A stretch of DNA of 64,000 nucleotides from Constrictibacter sp. MBR-5. Its GTDB lineage: Bacteria; Pseudomonadota; Alphaproteobacteria; JAJUGE01. The notes below the pieces were generated by a model. The model searched no databases. It was not told the origin of the DNA and saw only the letters and a program-made list of their open reading frames with translations. Positions 1 through 9,723 of this stretch are shown here, one piece after another. The position numbers and the translations under genes were made by a program. Each line of letters starts with the position of its first letter. The first letter of the stretch is position 1. The stretch spans positions 1 through 64,000 of the forward strand of contig NZ_JBEPTK010000018.1 in assembly GCF_040549485.1 (NCBI RefSeq). Direction: 5' to 3'.

Positions 1-854
1 AGCGCGACGTCACGTTCGCCGGTCTTTCCTCCAGCGACGTGCAGGAAGCGATCTTCCATATGAACGTCGGCCCAGGTGAGACCGTAGGCTTCGTGGGGAC
101 GCAGGCCCGTGAATCGCACGACGATGAGGAAATCCAGCAACACCGTGCGCTGATGCCGCTGCCGGGCGTCAGCAACGGCTTCGATGCGTTCCTGTGCCAC
201 CCGACACGCCCTGTCGTAGTCAGACGGCGAGAAGGCCCGCCTACGGTTCTTCTTCTGCTTCATCGCCGGTACGGTCGGCGCATCGGCCTTCTTCAGCCAA
301 CCCTTTGTCGCGGCATGATCCAGCAACTGCCGCAGAGCGATGTTCTCCCGGTTCAGCGTTTTCCCGGTTGGTTCCCCGTAGGTCTGCCGCTTTGCGAGGA
401 TGCGCTTACCGTTGCGATCGTAGGCTACCTGCTCGGACTGCCGAGGGCGACTATGGTAGGTCCGTCGCCATTCCAGGTAGGCGGCGATATCGGCCTGAGT
501 GACCGCATCGATCGTCCGGCCGAGTTCCTCGCCGAAGAAGGGGACGAAGAATCGCCGTACCACCGTCTCCTTGTTCGCGTAGTCCGAGTGCGACTCCACC
601 GACTGCAGGAAGCTTTTGGCAGCGGTGGCGAACGAAGGCTTCCGCACTACCCTTTCTGCAGCGCGGTCCCCCTCACCTGCCTGGAAGCGGTTGTACAGGT
701 CGACTGCACGCTGAATAGCGACCGGTAGAAGAGTGGTACGCATCGATCGACGTAATTGACGTCCACCGTACGTGAAATCGCAGTAGAACGTCGCGCCCAT
801 CATGTCCGCGCGTTTGTACAGCTTCAGCCCTTCGAAAATTACATGTTTATCCAT
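1..854 (-). CDS. Tyrosine recombinase / phage-type integrase (3' end cut by window edge)
   Basis: The reverse strand is open from an ATG at 854 to the window edge. The N-terminal part looks like a core-binding domain (SFLQSVESHSDYANKETVVR, then a helix ending GRTIDAVTQADIAAYLEWR). The catalytic domain begins near residue 210 with RFTGLRPHEAYGLTW, which contains the first conserved catalytic Arg of tyrosine recombinases, and continues to GGKTGERDV. The later His-x-x-Arg and Tyr motifs lie outside the window. An in-frame ATG at 863 is an alternative start. The gene reads away from a tRNA-Gly 3' fragment about 220 bp upstream, the usual arrangement of an island integrase beside its attachment site. 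The family call is firm; target site and completeness are inferred. Confidence 0.85.
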   Translation of the reverse strand, partial: MDKHVIFEGLKLYKRADMMGATFYCDFTYGGRQLRRSMRTTLLPVAIQRAVDLYNRFQAGEGDRAAERVVRKPSFATAAKSFLQSVESHSDYANKETVVRRFFVPFFGEELGRTIDAVTQADIAAYLEWRRTYHSRPRQSEQVAYDRNGKRILAKRQTYGEPTGKTLNRENIALRQLLDHAATKGWLKKADAPTVPAMKQKKNRRRAFSPSDYDRACRVAQERIEAVADARQRHQRTVLLDFLIVVRFTGLRPHEAYGLTWADVHMEDRFLHVAGGKTGERDVA

Positions 855-1027
855 GATCACCATACTCAGTGCATAGAGCGATTTGAGCATGATACTCGAA
901 GCCACCGCAGCCCGTCATTATTCGAAGAGCGAGCCGTGTTGTGCTAGATTTGTGCTGAAACTCGACGACTCTAAGCCTTTGAGATAGCTGAATCGGAGAT
1001 TTTCGGGCCGTGCGCGGAAACGCGAAA

Positions 1028-1053
1028 GGCGCTGGCCCGGCAGGGCTAGCGCC
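1028..1053 (-). terminator. GC-rich hairpin downstream of the tRNA-Gly fragment
   Basis: An inverted repeat of 11-nt arms (one mismatch) separated by four bases, followed on the reverse strand by TTT. It lies 20 bp beyond the CCA end of the tRNA-Gly fragment, where the terminator of the tRNA gene would be expected. Confidence 0.45.
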
Positions 1054-1073
1054 TTGATATTGCTCCGAAATCT

Positions 1074-1120
1074 TGGAGCGGGAGAAGGGATTCGAACCCT
1101 CGACCCTCACGTTGGCAAGG
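1074..1120 (-). tRNA. 3' fragment of tRNA-Gly(GCC), probable integration (att) site
   Basis: Read on the reverse strand, 47 bases match the 3' part of a tRNA-Gly: anticodon loop TTGCCAA (anticodon GCC), variable region, T arm with GGTTCGAATCC, acceptor strand CTCCCGC and an encoded TCCA end. The sequence 5' of the anticodon loop does not form a D arm or a matching GCGGGAG acceptor strand, so this is not a working tRNA. A tRNA 3' half beside an integrase gene is the usual signature of a site duplicated when an element integrates. The intact tRNA-Gly should lie at the other end of the element, outside this window. Confidence 0.75.
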
Positions 1121-1258
1121 TAAGGGGCGAGGATTTTGTCTCTCTTAATCAATGACTTACAGGCCGATTTCTGGCTGTGCAGGAAGTGTGCACGACCGCC
1201 CTGCCCCGCTTCCGCGCCAAGTATTCGCACGCCGGGAGGGGGCAGGCTGAAGTCGTGG

Positions 1259-1687
1259 TCAGGCAGCCGCCTTGCGGCTCGCCTTCTCGCGTGCCTGGGC
1301 GATCTGCGCGTCGAACTCGCCAGCGCCGACGGCATCGCGCAGCTTCTCGAAGATGGCGACCACGTCTGTGAGGGTAGCCCCGGCTTCGAAAGCGGTCAGG
1401 CCCTTGCCGGATAGATCGACCGGTCCGTTGCCGAAGCGGAGTTCCGCAAACAGCTTCCCGTCGGACTCGAACCACCACGGACGCGGCGTGACGGCCTTGG
1501 TGACCTTGCCCCTCTCGCCCTTCTGGTAGACCTGCCGTTCGACCGTGTAGCTTTCACCGCGCGACGTCGCCTGCGCCAATGCGATCTGTTCGTTCAGCGC
1601 ACCGACGATGACGTCGCGGGGGCTGCGCAGGCGCGCAGTCGTCGACGTCGCGCGGGAGACTTCCGCGAACTTCAGCTTGATCGGCAT
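1259..1687 (-). CDS. Small hypothetical protein, possibly DUF6641-like
   Basis: 142 residues starting MPIKLKFAEVSRA at an ATG preceded by GGAGGGCAAG, a good ribosome binding site; the reading frame stays open upstream but without a better start. The protein is basic at both ends, with a conserved-looking stretch (GKLFAELRFGN) and an Ala-rich C-terminal helix (AREKASRKAAA). I see no catalytic motif. The opening resembles small element-borne proteins annotated DUF6641, but I cannot verify that. Its position beside the integrase and att fragment suggests it belongs to the mobile element. Confidence 0.6.
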   Translation of the reverse strand: MPIKLKFAEVSRATSTTARLRSPRDVIVGALNEQIALAQATSRGESYTVERQVYQKGERGKVTKAVTPRPWWFESDGKLFAELRFGNGPVDLSGKGLTAFEAGATLTDVVAIFEKLRDAVGAGEFDAQIAQAREKASRKAAA

Positions 1688-1881
1688 CTTGCCCTCCATG
1701 TCGTTCCTGACTGGTAGGACGTCTATCCCAGTTCTCATTTTCGTCAAGCGATAGCGAGGCAGTACGACTGCACCTAAGATGAACCTGGTCGAGAACCTCC
1801 CAACCCGCGCGTATGCTACGCAATAGGGTCCGCGAGAGGTCGTGCTCTGCAGGCCGATGCTCACGGAGAGGCTGGTGGACC

Positions 1882-2252
1882 ATGATGCGCCTCTGGATCG
1901 TCTGCGCTGCGCTGAACGGTCTCTGCGCCGTCGGCGTTGGCGCGTGGGCAACTATTGGGCTGTTGAACCGCCGGTCGCCGCCGATCTCGTGGGCACGGCA
2001 GTGCAGTATCAGATGTGGCACGCCCTCGCACTCGTCGGTGTCGCCTGGCTATCCGATGATCCGTGGGTGCCTGACGGTGTCGTCGGAGTTGCCGGCGGCT
2101 GCTTCCTGCTCGGCATCCTCCTCTTCTGTGGCACGCTCTGCGCCACCGCCGCTGAGGGCGTGCCTCTGTTCCCTCTGTCGGCACCGGCTGGTGGCTTACT
2201 GCTCGTCGCAGGTTGGATCGGCCTCGGCGCCGCCGGCCTTATGCGGCGATGA
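1882..2252 (+). pseudogene. DUF423 inner-membrane protein, frameshifted
   Basis: The first frame opens MMRLWIVCAALNGLCAVGVGA, the start of a DUF423 small membrane protein, after GGAGAGGCTGG. The match then moves to another frame, which carries the rest of the family pattern: GTAVQYQMWHALALVGVAWL, GCFLLGILLFCGTLC and the closing SAPAGGLLLVAGWIGLGAAG, ending at a stop at 2252. The switch lies between about 1945 and 1990 and needs a one-base change. The family is about 125 residues with four membrane helices, and together the two frames cover it. Either the gene is recently inactivated or there is a sequencing error. Confidence 0.7.
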
Positions 2253-2621
2253 CGGCGATCAATGAGTGGAATCGAACGAAATCGCCCCTGTGTAGCAGCA
2301 GTGACCGGGCTCGGGTCTTCGTCGCTCCTACCAGGAGAAGCCATCAGGCTGTACTCGACCTCCCGCTACGTGTTCTGCGCTGAGCGACCTTTCAGCACCC
2401 GTCACTGCCGGCTACACTCGCGACCTTACGGCTGATCGGCCAACTCACCGAAGGTTCAGGGCTCTGACGATGGAAGTTGGTGCCTAATGAGTGCAGAGTA
2501 GGCATGCAACCGACGGCCTACGAGAGCATGCTTGATCTATGCTGGTGGTCAGTGTCGCCTCCTCGACAGTCGTGGCACCTAGTCCCGTCTGGGAAGGATG
2601 GGCTGAAGAACAAGGGTGCCG

Positions 2622-3977
2622 ATGACCCACATTGCCGCCTTCGGGTCGGATAACCTCGCCGAAGCGATCGTCCAGACGATCGATCAGCCACTCTTGATCC
2701 TCCGCGCCGATCTCAAGATCGAGGAGGCCAACAGCGCGTTCTGCGACCTGTTCAAGGTCAGCATGGAGGACGTTCGCGGCTGCTTCCTCTACGAGGTTGG
2801 CAACGGCCAGTGGAACGTTCCGCAGCTTCGCCAGCTTCTGGAGCAGGTTCTGCCGCAGCGCTCGACGGTGAGAGGCTATCGGATCGAGCAAGATTTCCCG
2901 CATATTGGCAAGCGGGTCATGATCCTCAACGCGAAGCGGATACCAGGCGTGGGAGGGCGACCCGACCTGATCCTTCTTGTCGTCTCCGATCACACCGAGG
3001 TCGAGCAGGCCCGGCTCGAACTTGAAGGCCACCTTGAGTTCGAAACGAAGCTGATCGACAGCGTACGGGAGGCGCTCCTGGTGCTGGACTGGGACTTGCG
3101 GGTCGTGAGGGCGAACCAGCCATTCTACGACACCTTCCATGTGTCCGCCTCCGACACGAAGGGGCGCTTGGTCTACGAGATCGGGAACGGTCAGTGGAAT
3201 GTCCCGCGCCTCCGAGAACTTTTGGAAGTCGTTCTCCCGGACGATAACAGGTTCGACGACGTCTACATTGAGCACGATTTCGAGGTCATTGGGCGCCGCG
3301 TGATGGTCTTGAATGGGCGCAGGCTCGACCACCTTGATTTGATCGTGCTCGCCATCCGCGACGTCACAGATCAGCGGCAAATGGAAGAGCGACAGCGGAC
3401 GCTCATGGGAGAACTGCATCATCGCATCAGCAACCTGCTGAACAGCGTCAGCGCGCTCGCGAATCAGACTCTGCGCGACAGCGAATACCTCGGCGACTTC
3501 GAATCCGCCTTTAACTCGCGTCTCGCTGGCCTCGCCCGGACGCAGGAACTGCTGGTGCGGGCGCCGACCCGCCCTGTCGGGCTGGCGGAGATTTTGCGGA
3601 TGGAGTTGATCGCTCAGGGAGGGATCGAGGGAACGAACTTCAGCTTGGCCGGCCCCGATGTGGCGCTGCTCCCGGAGGCACTGCAGTCCTTCGCCATGGC
3701 CGTTCATGAACTCACGACCAATGCTGTGAAGTATGGTGCATTGGCGTCGCCTGACGGGATGGTGCGGATCGTATGGCAGGCTCGCGTTGAAGGCCGGGAC
3801 ACGACTATGATGTTTCAGTGGCGGGAGCACGGCGTAGAGATCGACCCGCACCCCGCTCGCACAGGCTACGGGTCGCGCCTGCTGGACAGCGTCTTCCGTC
3901 ATTCCCTGCAGGGCACTTGCCAGCTTACGCTTCACCCGGATGGTGCAGAGTTCGTGGCGGAATTCCTTCTGAAGTAG
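2622..3977 (+). CDS. HWE-type sensor histidine kinase with two PAS domains
   Basis: 451 residues, no membrane segment, so a cytoplasmic sensor. PAS domains occupy about 10-125 and 140-250; both carry the same signature (YE[VI]GNGQWNVP followed by LR.LLE.VLP), so one arose by duplication of the other. The phosphoacceptor box GELHHRISNLLNSV (His near 265) and the ATPase part with HELTTNAVKYGAL are typical of HWE/HisKA_2 kinases, common in Alphaproteobacteria. The ATG at 2622 is preferred; a GTG two codons upstream is possible. It is the first of several signalling genes here and faces a convergent single-domain receiver about 70 bp beyond its stop. Confidence 0.88.
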   Translation: MTHIAAFGSDNLAEAIVQTIDQPLLILRADLKIEEANSAFCDLFKVSMEDVRGCFLYEVGNGQWNVPQLRQLLEQVLPQRSTVRGYRIEQDFPHIGKRVMILNAKRIPGVGGRPDLILLVVSDHTEVEQARLELEGHLEFETKLIDSVREALLVLDWDLRVVRANQPFYDTFHVSASDTKGRLVYEIGNGQWNVPRLRELLEVVLPDDNRFDDVYIEHDFEVIGRRVMVLNGRRLDHLDLIVLAIRDVTDQRQMEERQRTLMGELHHRISNLLNSVSALANQTLRDSEYLGDFESAFNSRLAGLARTQELLVRAPTRPVGLAEILRMELIAQGGIEGTNFSLAGPDVALLPEALQSFAMAVHELTTNAVKYGALASPDGMVRIVWQARVEGRDTTMMFQWREHGVEIDPHPARTGYGSRLLDSVFRHSLQGTCQLTLHPDGAEFVAEFLLK

Positions 3978-4049
3978 TTGTCCTTGAGGGTCGCTTTTCC
4001 CGGTATCCGGTCGGCTCAGCGGGTTCTACGACGCGACATGCCGGCGAGA

Positions 4050-4490
4050 TTAGGCATGAGAGCCGCCTGAGGATTTACCGCTGAACATCTCGATCCCAGG
4101 CGGCACCGTAGACAGATCAATCCGCATCCCCTGCATTAGCTGCTGTGCGAGATCGATGCTCTTCAGGATGGTCTTCGGGCTGTAGGGCTTGGTGATCAGC
4201 CCGAGAGCAGCGTCCCGGTTCGCACGCGCTTCGCGGTTCTGCGCGCTGACGAAAAATGAGGGGATGCACCAGCGGGATAGTAGCTCGCGAGCGAGGCCGA
4301 CGCCGGCGCCATTTCCATCTCGCAGATTGATGTCGACCAGGCCGAGATCGGGCAACTGGCCTTGATCAACCATTTCAAGCGCACGCGCCGCCGTGGAAGC
4401 TGGCCCCCGAACGATATGTCCAGCATCAAAGACCGTGGCTTCCAGGCTCATCGCGATGAGCGGATCGTCTTCCACCAACAAAATGACCAT
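4050..4490 (-). CDS. Single-domain response regulator (receiver)
   Basis: 146 residues forming one receiver domain: acidic pair in ILLVEDDPLIAMSLE, phosphorylatable Asp in LVDINLRDG (about residue 53) and the conserved Lys in LITKPYSP (about 104). There is no output domain, so it probably relays phosphate or acts by protein contact, as receivers paired with HWE kinases often do. It lies between two HWE kinases, convergent with the first and downstream of the second in the same direction. Its close relative at 6586-7005 shares the same layout. Confidence 0.9.
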   Translation of the reverse strand: MVILLVEDDPLIAMSLEATVFDAGHIVRGPASTAARALEMVDQGQLPDLGLVDINLRDGNGAGVGLARELLSRWCIPSFFVSAQNREARANRDAALGLITKPYSPKTILKSIDLAQQLMQGMRIDLSTVPPGIEMFSGKSSGGSHA

Positions 4491-4599
4491 CGCGGAATGA
4501 TAGACGAAGGTGCATCAGATGCAACGATACTTGGCACCAGGCACTGTGGCTCAGCCCTCTGGGATAGAGGCTTCTCCCGATCAGGTCGGTCTCAGACGT

Positions 4600-6444
4600 T
4601 CAAGTGGCCTTCTTAGGGTTGCCGGCCCTTCCCTGATCGTGCGGCCACGATGGTGCACCTTCCCCTGGCCGCGATCCTGCGTCGCGAAGCGACTTGATCA
4701 CTGCCAGTAGCCGGTCGCGGCCGAACGGCTTCACCAGCGCAGGTGCGTCTTTGAACGCATCCGGTAGTCCTTCCCGGCCATAGCCACTGCCCAAAGCGAA
4801 TGGCTTTCCCTTGCTGGTGAGCGCCGTCAGAAGTTGGTGTACGGTGCGTCCACCTAGGTTGGTATCAACGAGAGCGGCGTCGAAATCGCTGTTCTCGATC
4901 AGCCGCCGCGCGTGCGACGGCGTTCCTGCCGGGCCGACGACGGTGCAGCCTGCGGAGAGTAGGTCTTCTTCGATTGCCAACGCTATGAGTGGTTCATCTT
5001 CCACCACCAGCACCCTGAGCCCGGCTAGCTGTGCAAATTCATCAGCTTGCTGCTTTGGTTGCCCCAGCAGATCGCGAACCCTCCTGTTCCCCTCTCCAGG
5101 CGGTAGAGCCGGATTATCCTTATCTTCCAGGGGCAGCCGCAACGAGCAGGTGATGCCATCGCCGCCATAGCAGATCGCCGCGTCACCTCCTGCGGCTTCC
5201 AGCGACCGCTCGATGAGCAGCGTGCCGAAGCCATGGTGAAGGGGCGCGCTTACCGCCCCAACGCCCGTCTCCTTCCATTCCAGTAGCAGTTCCCGTGCCT
5301 CGCGCTGCTCTATTCGCCATTCGACCGACACGCGGCCAGTGTCCACAGCCAGCGCCCCATGTTTGCGGGCGTTGGTCGCGAGTTCGTGCAAGACGAGCGC
5401 GAGTTGCACCGAAGCCTGCGGATCGAGCGTCAAGGCGGGGCCGGAGCAGAAGATGCGTGCGTCGTCGGCGGGACCGAGCATGACTTGGTCGCGCACCATG
5501 TCGTTCAAATCCGCACCTGTCATCTTGCGATCTACGAGGAGATCGTGCGCACGTGCCAGCGCCTGTATGCGCCCGCCAAACCCTTGCACGAAGTCACCCA
5601 TATCGGTCGCCCGGCGCAACGATTGCTGCGCGATCGCCTGCACGATCGCCAGAGTGTTCTTGACCCGGTGGTTCAGTTCGTCGAACAGGAGCCGCTGCAA
5701 TTCCTCGTTCCGCTTACGCTCCGTGACGTCCCGCGCCACCTTGGATGCGCCGACGATGGTGCCCGCCCTGTTTCGCAGCGGCGACACCGTTAGCGAGATG
5801 TGGATTCGGCGCCCGTCCTTGGTCATGCGGACCGTATCGAAATGATCGATGCGTTCACCGCGCTGCAGCTTCGCAAGGATCGCCGCCTCTTCCTGCTGCA
5901 ACTCCGGCGGGATGATGCGGGTGATCGGTTCACCGGTGATTTCATGCGATTCGTAGCCGAAGAGACGCTCTGCGGCAGCATTCCAGGAGGTGACCCGACC
6001 ATCCAACGTCTTGCTGACGATCACGTCGTCAGACGATTCGACGATCGCTGCCAGCCGAGCCATCTCAATCTCGGTGTGCTTGCGCTCCGTGTCGTCCACC
6101 AGTAAGTTGATGGCGCCGGTGATTTGCCCTGACGCATCCCTCAACAGTGTCGGGTAAGGCGTAAAGGGCACGCGCGTGCCGTCCGGCCTCTCTGCGATGG
6201 CCTCCGCTCCACGGACGGCACGCCCCTCTCTCAGCGTAACCGCCATGGGACATTGATCGTGCGGCAGCGGCTCCCCGGCAGCCGTGTAAAGCCGCCACGA
6301 GCCACACCACTGACGGTCCCCGAGCGCCGGCCGATAACCCCATAGCTCTGCGGCGGCTTCATTGTAGAACGTGATGTTTCCCTCGGCGTCGGTCGTATAA
6401 ACGGCGACGGGAAGAGCTTGCAGCAGTTCGGTGCCGGCGATCAT
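4600..6444 (-). CDS. Hybrid HWE histidine kinase: PAS-PAS-HWE-ATPase-receiver
   Basis: 614 residues without membrane segments. PAS 1 (about 1-120) has TDAEGNITFYNEAAAELWGY; PAS 2 (about 125-245) has LDGRVTSWNAAAERLFGY. The HWE phosphoacceptor box is DELNHRVKNTLAIVQ near 255-270, with ATPase motifs HELATNARKHGAL and WKETGV. A C-terminal receiver (about 470-585) has VVEDEPLIALAIEEDL, phospho-Asp in ALVDTNL and Lys in ALVKPFG. The fused receiver follows the two-receiver pattern seen in the free regulators on either side. PAS ligands cannot be told from sequence. Confidence 0.9.
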   Translation of the reverse strand: MIAGTELLQALPVAVYTTDAEGNITFYNEAAAELWGYRPALGDRQWCGSWRLYTAAGEPLPHDQCPMAVTLREGRAVRGAEAIAERPDGTRVPFTPYPTLLRDASGQITGAINLLVDDTERKHTEIEMARLAAIVESSDDVIVSKTLDGRVTSWNAAAERLFGYESHEITGEPITRIIPPELQQEEAAILAKLQRGERIDHFDTVRMTKDGRRIHISLTVSPLRNRAGTIVGASKVARDVTERKRNEELQRLLFDELNHRVKNTLAIVQAIAQQSLRRATDMGDFVQGFGGRIQALARAHDLLVDRKMTGADLNDMVRDQVMLGPADDARIFCSGPALTLDPQASVQLALVLHELATNARKHGALAVDTGRVSVEWRIEQREARELLLEWKETGVGAVSAPLHHGFGTLLIERSLEAAGGDAAICYGGDGITCSLRLPLEDKDNPALPPGEGNRRVRDLLGQPKQQADEFAQLAGLRVLVVEDEPLIALAIEEDLLSAGCTVVGPAGTPSHARRLIENSDFDAALVDTNLGGRTVHQLLTALTSKGKPFALGSGYGREGLPDAFKDAPALVKPFGRDRLLAVIKSLRDAGSRPGEGAPSWPHDQGRAGNPKKAT

Positions 6445-6585
6445 CGACCTCCCATCGCTGCGACACCCGCATCATACGCGGGATACGGCTAAAATCCTAA
6501 CGTTCCTCACCGGCTGAGTCAGAGGCCGCCGAAGTCGCCGCGTGCCCGGATCGCGGAGATGCCGGACGGCATCGTGCGTCCGCTA

Positions 6586-7005
6586 TCACAGGTGCAAGCG
6601 GAATAGCTCCAAGCCGGAGGGTATCGACGATAGCGGGATTTGCCGCCCACACAACAGCTTCTGACATAATCGGACACCCGTAAGGATGTTCGACGGGGTG
6701 AACGGCTTCGCCAAATAACCCAAGGCGGCGTCTTGGTTGGCTCGGGCTTCATGTTTCTGCGCCGTGACGAAAAGCGAATGGACGTTCCACCTCGCCTTCA
6801 GTTCGCGGGCGACGTCGAGCCCTGTTCCGCCACCGATGAGGTTTATATCGACGAGGGCCAAGTCGGGTGCATCTAGTTGCTCCATCGATCTGATCGCGCG
6901 CTCCATGCTCGATACCGGTCCCTGCACAAAGTGCCCTCCGTCGATCAGGATCGTCTCCAGGTCCAGCGCGATGAGGGGGTCGTCCTCCACAATCAGGATC
7001 AGCAT
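6586..7005 (-). CDS. Single-domain response regulator (receiver)
   Basis: 139 residues, one receiver domain: LILIVEDDPLIALDLE, phospho-Asp in ALVDINLIGGGTG, Thr in LFVTAQKHEARANQDAA and Lys in YLAKPFTPSN. It is clearly paralogous to the receiver at 4050-4490 along its whole length (shared P.S/T.A.R....A....DLALVDINL and ARANRDAALG patterns). It lies upstream of the PAS-PAS hybrid kinase on the same strand with a gap of about 140 bp, so it may be its partner. No output domain. Confidence 0.9.
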   Translation of the reverse strand: MLILIVEDDPLIALDLETILIDGGHFVQGPVSSMERAIRSMEQLDAPDLALVDINLIGGGTGLDVARELKARWNVHSLFVTAQKHEARANQDAALGYLAKPFTPSNILTGVRLCQKLLCGRQIPLSSIPSGLELFRLHL

Positions 7006-7442
7006 CTCGGCGGCCTCGCTCCGGACGCTTCACGATCCGCCAGGGCTTCCTGACCCAGCTCACGCTCGATCTCTTAACCGGACGGTCGAGGAGTAGTTCC
7101 TTCGTTCAGGTGGCCGCATCATCGGAGAACCGGACGTGGCGCGGAGATGAGCATCTCCGAGGTATGAGTCGCGGTGGCAGGCTTCAATGCCATGTCGGCA
7201 GCACCGGGATGCCCGGGATCTGGCGATCGATCTCGGACAGCCTGAACAAACCTGTCAGGGCGCGCGATCTCCTCGTCCAACACGGGTAATCCCTGAGTGG
7301 CTCGATCGCTTCCGCGTTCGGCGAGGACCAAACAGAGCTGTTGGTTCACCCTGATCGCATCGTCATGTTTCGCGAAAACGTTGGTATTAAGCCCAAGCAG
7401 ATCGGCACAGTGAGCGGTCAGCGCCTGCTCATAAACGATCGC
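7006..7442. other. 437-bp stretch without a supported gene
   Basis: Open frames here are short and show no domain or credible ribosome binding site. It separates the receiver gene from the 3' end of the interrupted hybrid kinase and probably holds the promoter of the receiver gene. Confidence 0.4.
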
Positions 7443-8518
7443 TCAGCCGATTTGCCCGTCGCTCCCCCGCTGGTGGCTAAGCGAATGCGTTACGACCCGA
7501 GCTTTTTCGATTGCCGCTAACTTCTGAATGAGCGTAGCAGCGTGGATCGGCTTGGAGATGTAATCGTTCATGCCGGCTGCCAGGCAATCCTCCCGAACCC
7601 CCTTCATGGCATGTGCTGTCAGCGCGATCACATGCACGGCGTTGCGGGGCGCCGGTAACTCGCGGATGCACTTGGTTGCGTCAGCCCCGTTGAGAACGGG
7701 CATCTGCAGATCCATCAGCACGACATCATAGTCGGCTCTAAGCGCAGCCTCGACGGCCTGTTCGCCGTTCTCGACGATGTCGACCAGGTAGTCGCTCGTT
7801 CCCAAGAAGGCCATGACGACCTTCTGGTTGATCTCATTGTCCTCGGCCAGGAGAATTCGGAGCGGCCGCCGGGACGCCTTCGGCGGTGGCACCGGAGCAT
7901 GTCCTTGAGCCTTTTGCGGTCGCGCCGCTGCCGGTGGTGCCAAGTCGACGAGCCGCACGAGGGTATCGAGCAGTGTCTGCTCTCGAACAGGTTTCGCAAG
8001 CATGGCGTCCACTACGCCGTGCATTTCTGACGGAACGCCCATCGAGCCGGCCGAGGAGGAGATCAGCAGCTTTGTCCGGGCGATGCCGGTTATGCCTCGT
8101 ATCCGACGAGCAAGGTCATCCCCCGGCATGTCGGGCATCATCTGGTCGATCACCGCCAGATCGAACGGCCGCCCCTCTGCGCCGGCCCGTTCCAGCGCGT
8201 CGATCGCTTCCAGCCCATCCCCTACCGCCGTCGGCATCATCCCGAACCCTGCGAGCTGACGGGTCAGGATGCGCCGGTTCATCTCGATGTCGTCGACGAT
8301 CAGTGCTCGAAGCCCCCGCAGCGCCTCGGGAGAACGTCGCTGGCTGCCCACGCCGCCGGCCACCGCCGGCAGCGGAATCTCGAACCAGAACCGGCTACCC
8401 ATTCCGGGATGGCTGTCCACCCCGATGCTCCCACCCATCAGCTCGACCAGTTGCCTGCTGATGGAAAGGCCGAGACCGGTGCCGCCGTAGCGGCGCGTCA
8501 CCGAACTGTCGCCCTGAA
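7443..8518 (-). pseudogene. 3' part of IS-interrupted hybrid histidine kinase (ATPase end plus two receivers)
   Basis: Downstream portion of the kinase gene that begins at 11476. It resumes exactly at the IS junction with [20 protein letters not shown] (end of the HATPase G2 region), then a first receiver ([14 protein letters not shown], Asp in VIDQMMPD, Lys in MLAKPV) and a second ([14 protein letters not shown], Asp in [12 protein letters not shown], Lys in YISKPI). The C terminus is intact, so the gene was functional before insertion. As it stands this part has no start of its own; readthrough of a separate receiver protein cannot be excluded. Confidence 0.88.
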
Positions 8519-8549
8519 TGTGCTGAGACGGTAATCGCCTGACACATGC

Positions 8550-8583
8550 GGCCACACCCGCCCCCGCGGGGGCGGGTGTGGCC
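8550..8583. repeat. Perfect 34-bp palindrome inside the IS481 left end
   Basis: Two 17-base arms, the first beginning GGCCACACCCGC, meet at a central CCGCGG-type core with no loop. It follows the left inverted repeat and precedes the transposase start by about 65 bp. It could block readthrough from outside into the transposase gene or be recognised by the transposase; neither is shown by sequence alone. Confidence 0.85.
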
Positions 8584-8649
8584 ATGCCGCTTCGAGGCGG
8601 GATTAGGATGGTGTCGCTGAACATCAATCCGTCCCGATCGGAGAGCGAC

Positions 8650-9723
8650 ATGACCACGAAGGAGAAGGTAGCACGGCGCAAACTGTCGCTGTTGGAACTG
8701 GCCACCGACCTCGGCAACGTCTCCAAAGCCTGCAAGGTGATGGGCTACAGCCGACAGCAGTTCTACGAGATCCGTCGCAACTTCCAGACTTACGGCGCCG
8801 ACGGTCTGATCGACCGTATGCCCGGCGCCCGAGGGCCGCATCCCAACCGGGTATCGGCCGAGATCGAGAAGGCCGTCCTCGACCACGCCCTGGAACATCC
8901 CTGCCACGGGCCGCTGCGGGTTGCCCAGCAGCTGATGCTGCAGGGCGTCCAGGTCTCCTCCGGCGGCGTGCGCGGGGTCTGGCAGCGCCACGGCCTGCTG
9001 ACCAAGCACGAGCGCCTGCTGCGCCTGGAGAAGACCACGGCGGAACGCCGGCTGACCCTGTCCGACGAGCAGATCCGCCTGCTGGAGCGGTTCAACCCGG
9101 AGTTCCGCGAGCGCCACATCGAAGCGCCGCACACCGGTGCCCTGATCGCCGTCGACACCTTCTTCGTCGGCACCCTGAAGGGCGTGGGCAAGGTCTACCT
9201 GCAGACGGCCATCGACTGCCACAGCCGCTACGCCTGGGCCAGGCTCTATCCCAACAAGCTTCCGGTCACCGCCGTACAGCTGCTGAACAACGACGTCCTG
9301 CCGACCTTCGAAGCCCATAAGGTCGAGGTGGAGGCGGTACTGTCGGATAACGGGAGGGAGTTCTGCGGGCGAGACGACCAGCATCCCTACGAGCTGTTCC
9401 TGCAACTCGAAGGCATCGAGCACCGCCGCACCCAGGTGAGGCGTCCGCAGACCAACGGCATCGTCGAGCGCCTGCACCGTACCCTGCTCGACGAGCACTT
9501 CCGCGTCGAAGGCCGCCGCACATGGTTCGAGACGATCGAGGAGATGCAGACGTCGCTCGACGCATACCTGAAGTCTTACAACGAGAACCGTCCGCACCAG
9601 GGCCGCGGCATGAAGGGACGAACACCGTTGCAGGCCTTCAGGGCGGGCATCAACCTGTCGAAAGCGAAAAAGGAGGAGCCCAGGACAGACGCACCGAACG
9701 ACACCCAAACGGCGGCCGCCTGA
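8650..9723 (+). CDS. IS481-family transposase
   Basis: 357 residues. An N-terminal helix-turn-helix ([20 protein letters not shown]) is followed by a winged-helix part and an integrase core (rve) from about 145. Catalytic acids are visible as D in [11 protein letters not shown] in [10 protein letters not shown] and E in [12 protein letters not shown], completing a DDE triad. The start at 8650 ([14 protein letters not shown]) follows GAGAGCGAC; upstream in-frame starts overlap the palindrome and are less likely. No frameshift or internal stop, so it is probably active. Confidence 0.93.
   Translation: MTTKEKVARRKLSLLELATDLGNVSKACKVMGYSRQQFYEIRRNFQTYGADGLIDRMPGARGPHPNRVSAEIEKAVLDHALEHPCHGPLRVAQQLMLQGVQVSSGGVRGVWQRHGLLTKHERLLRLEKTTAERRLTLSDEQIRLLERFNPEFRERHIEAPHTGALIAVDTFFVGTLKGVGKVYLQTAIDCHSRYAWARLYPNKLPVTAVQLLNNDVLPTFEAHKVEVEAVLSDNGREFCGRDDQHPYELFLQLEGIEHRRTQVRRPQTNGIVERLHRTLLDEHFRVEGRRTWFETIEEMQTSLDAYLKSYNENRPHQGRGMKGRTPLQAFRAGINLSKAKKEEPRTDAPNDTQTAAA

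Noticed and set aside
39-728. 229-codon open frame on the + strand
   Set aside because: It is the complement of the integrase gene; the reverse strand has the RFTGLRPHEA motif and a full domain, while the + frame has none.
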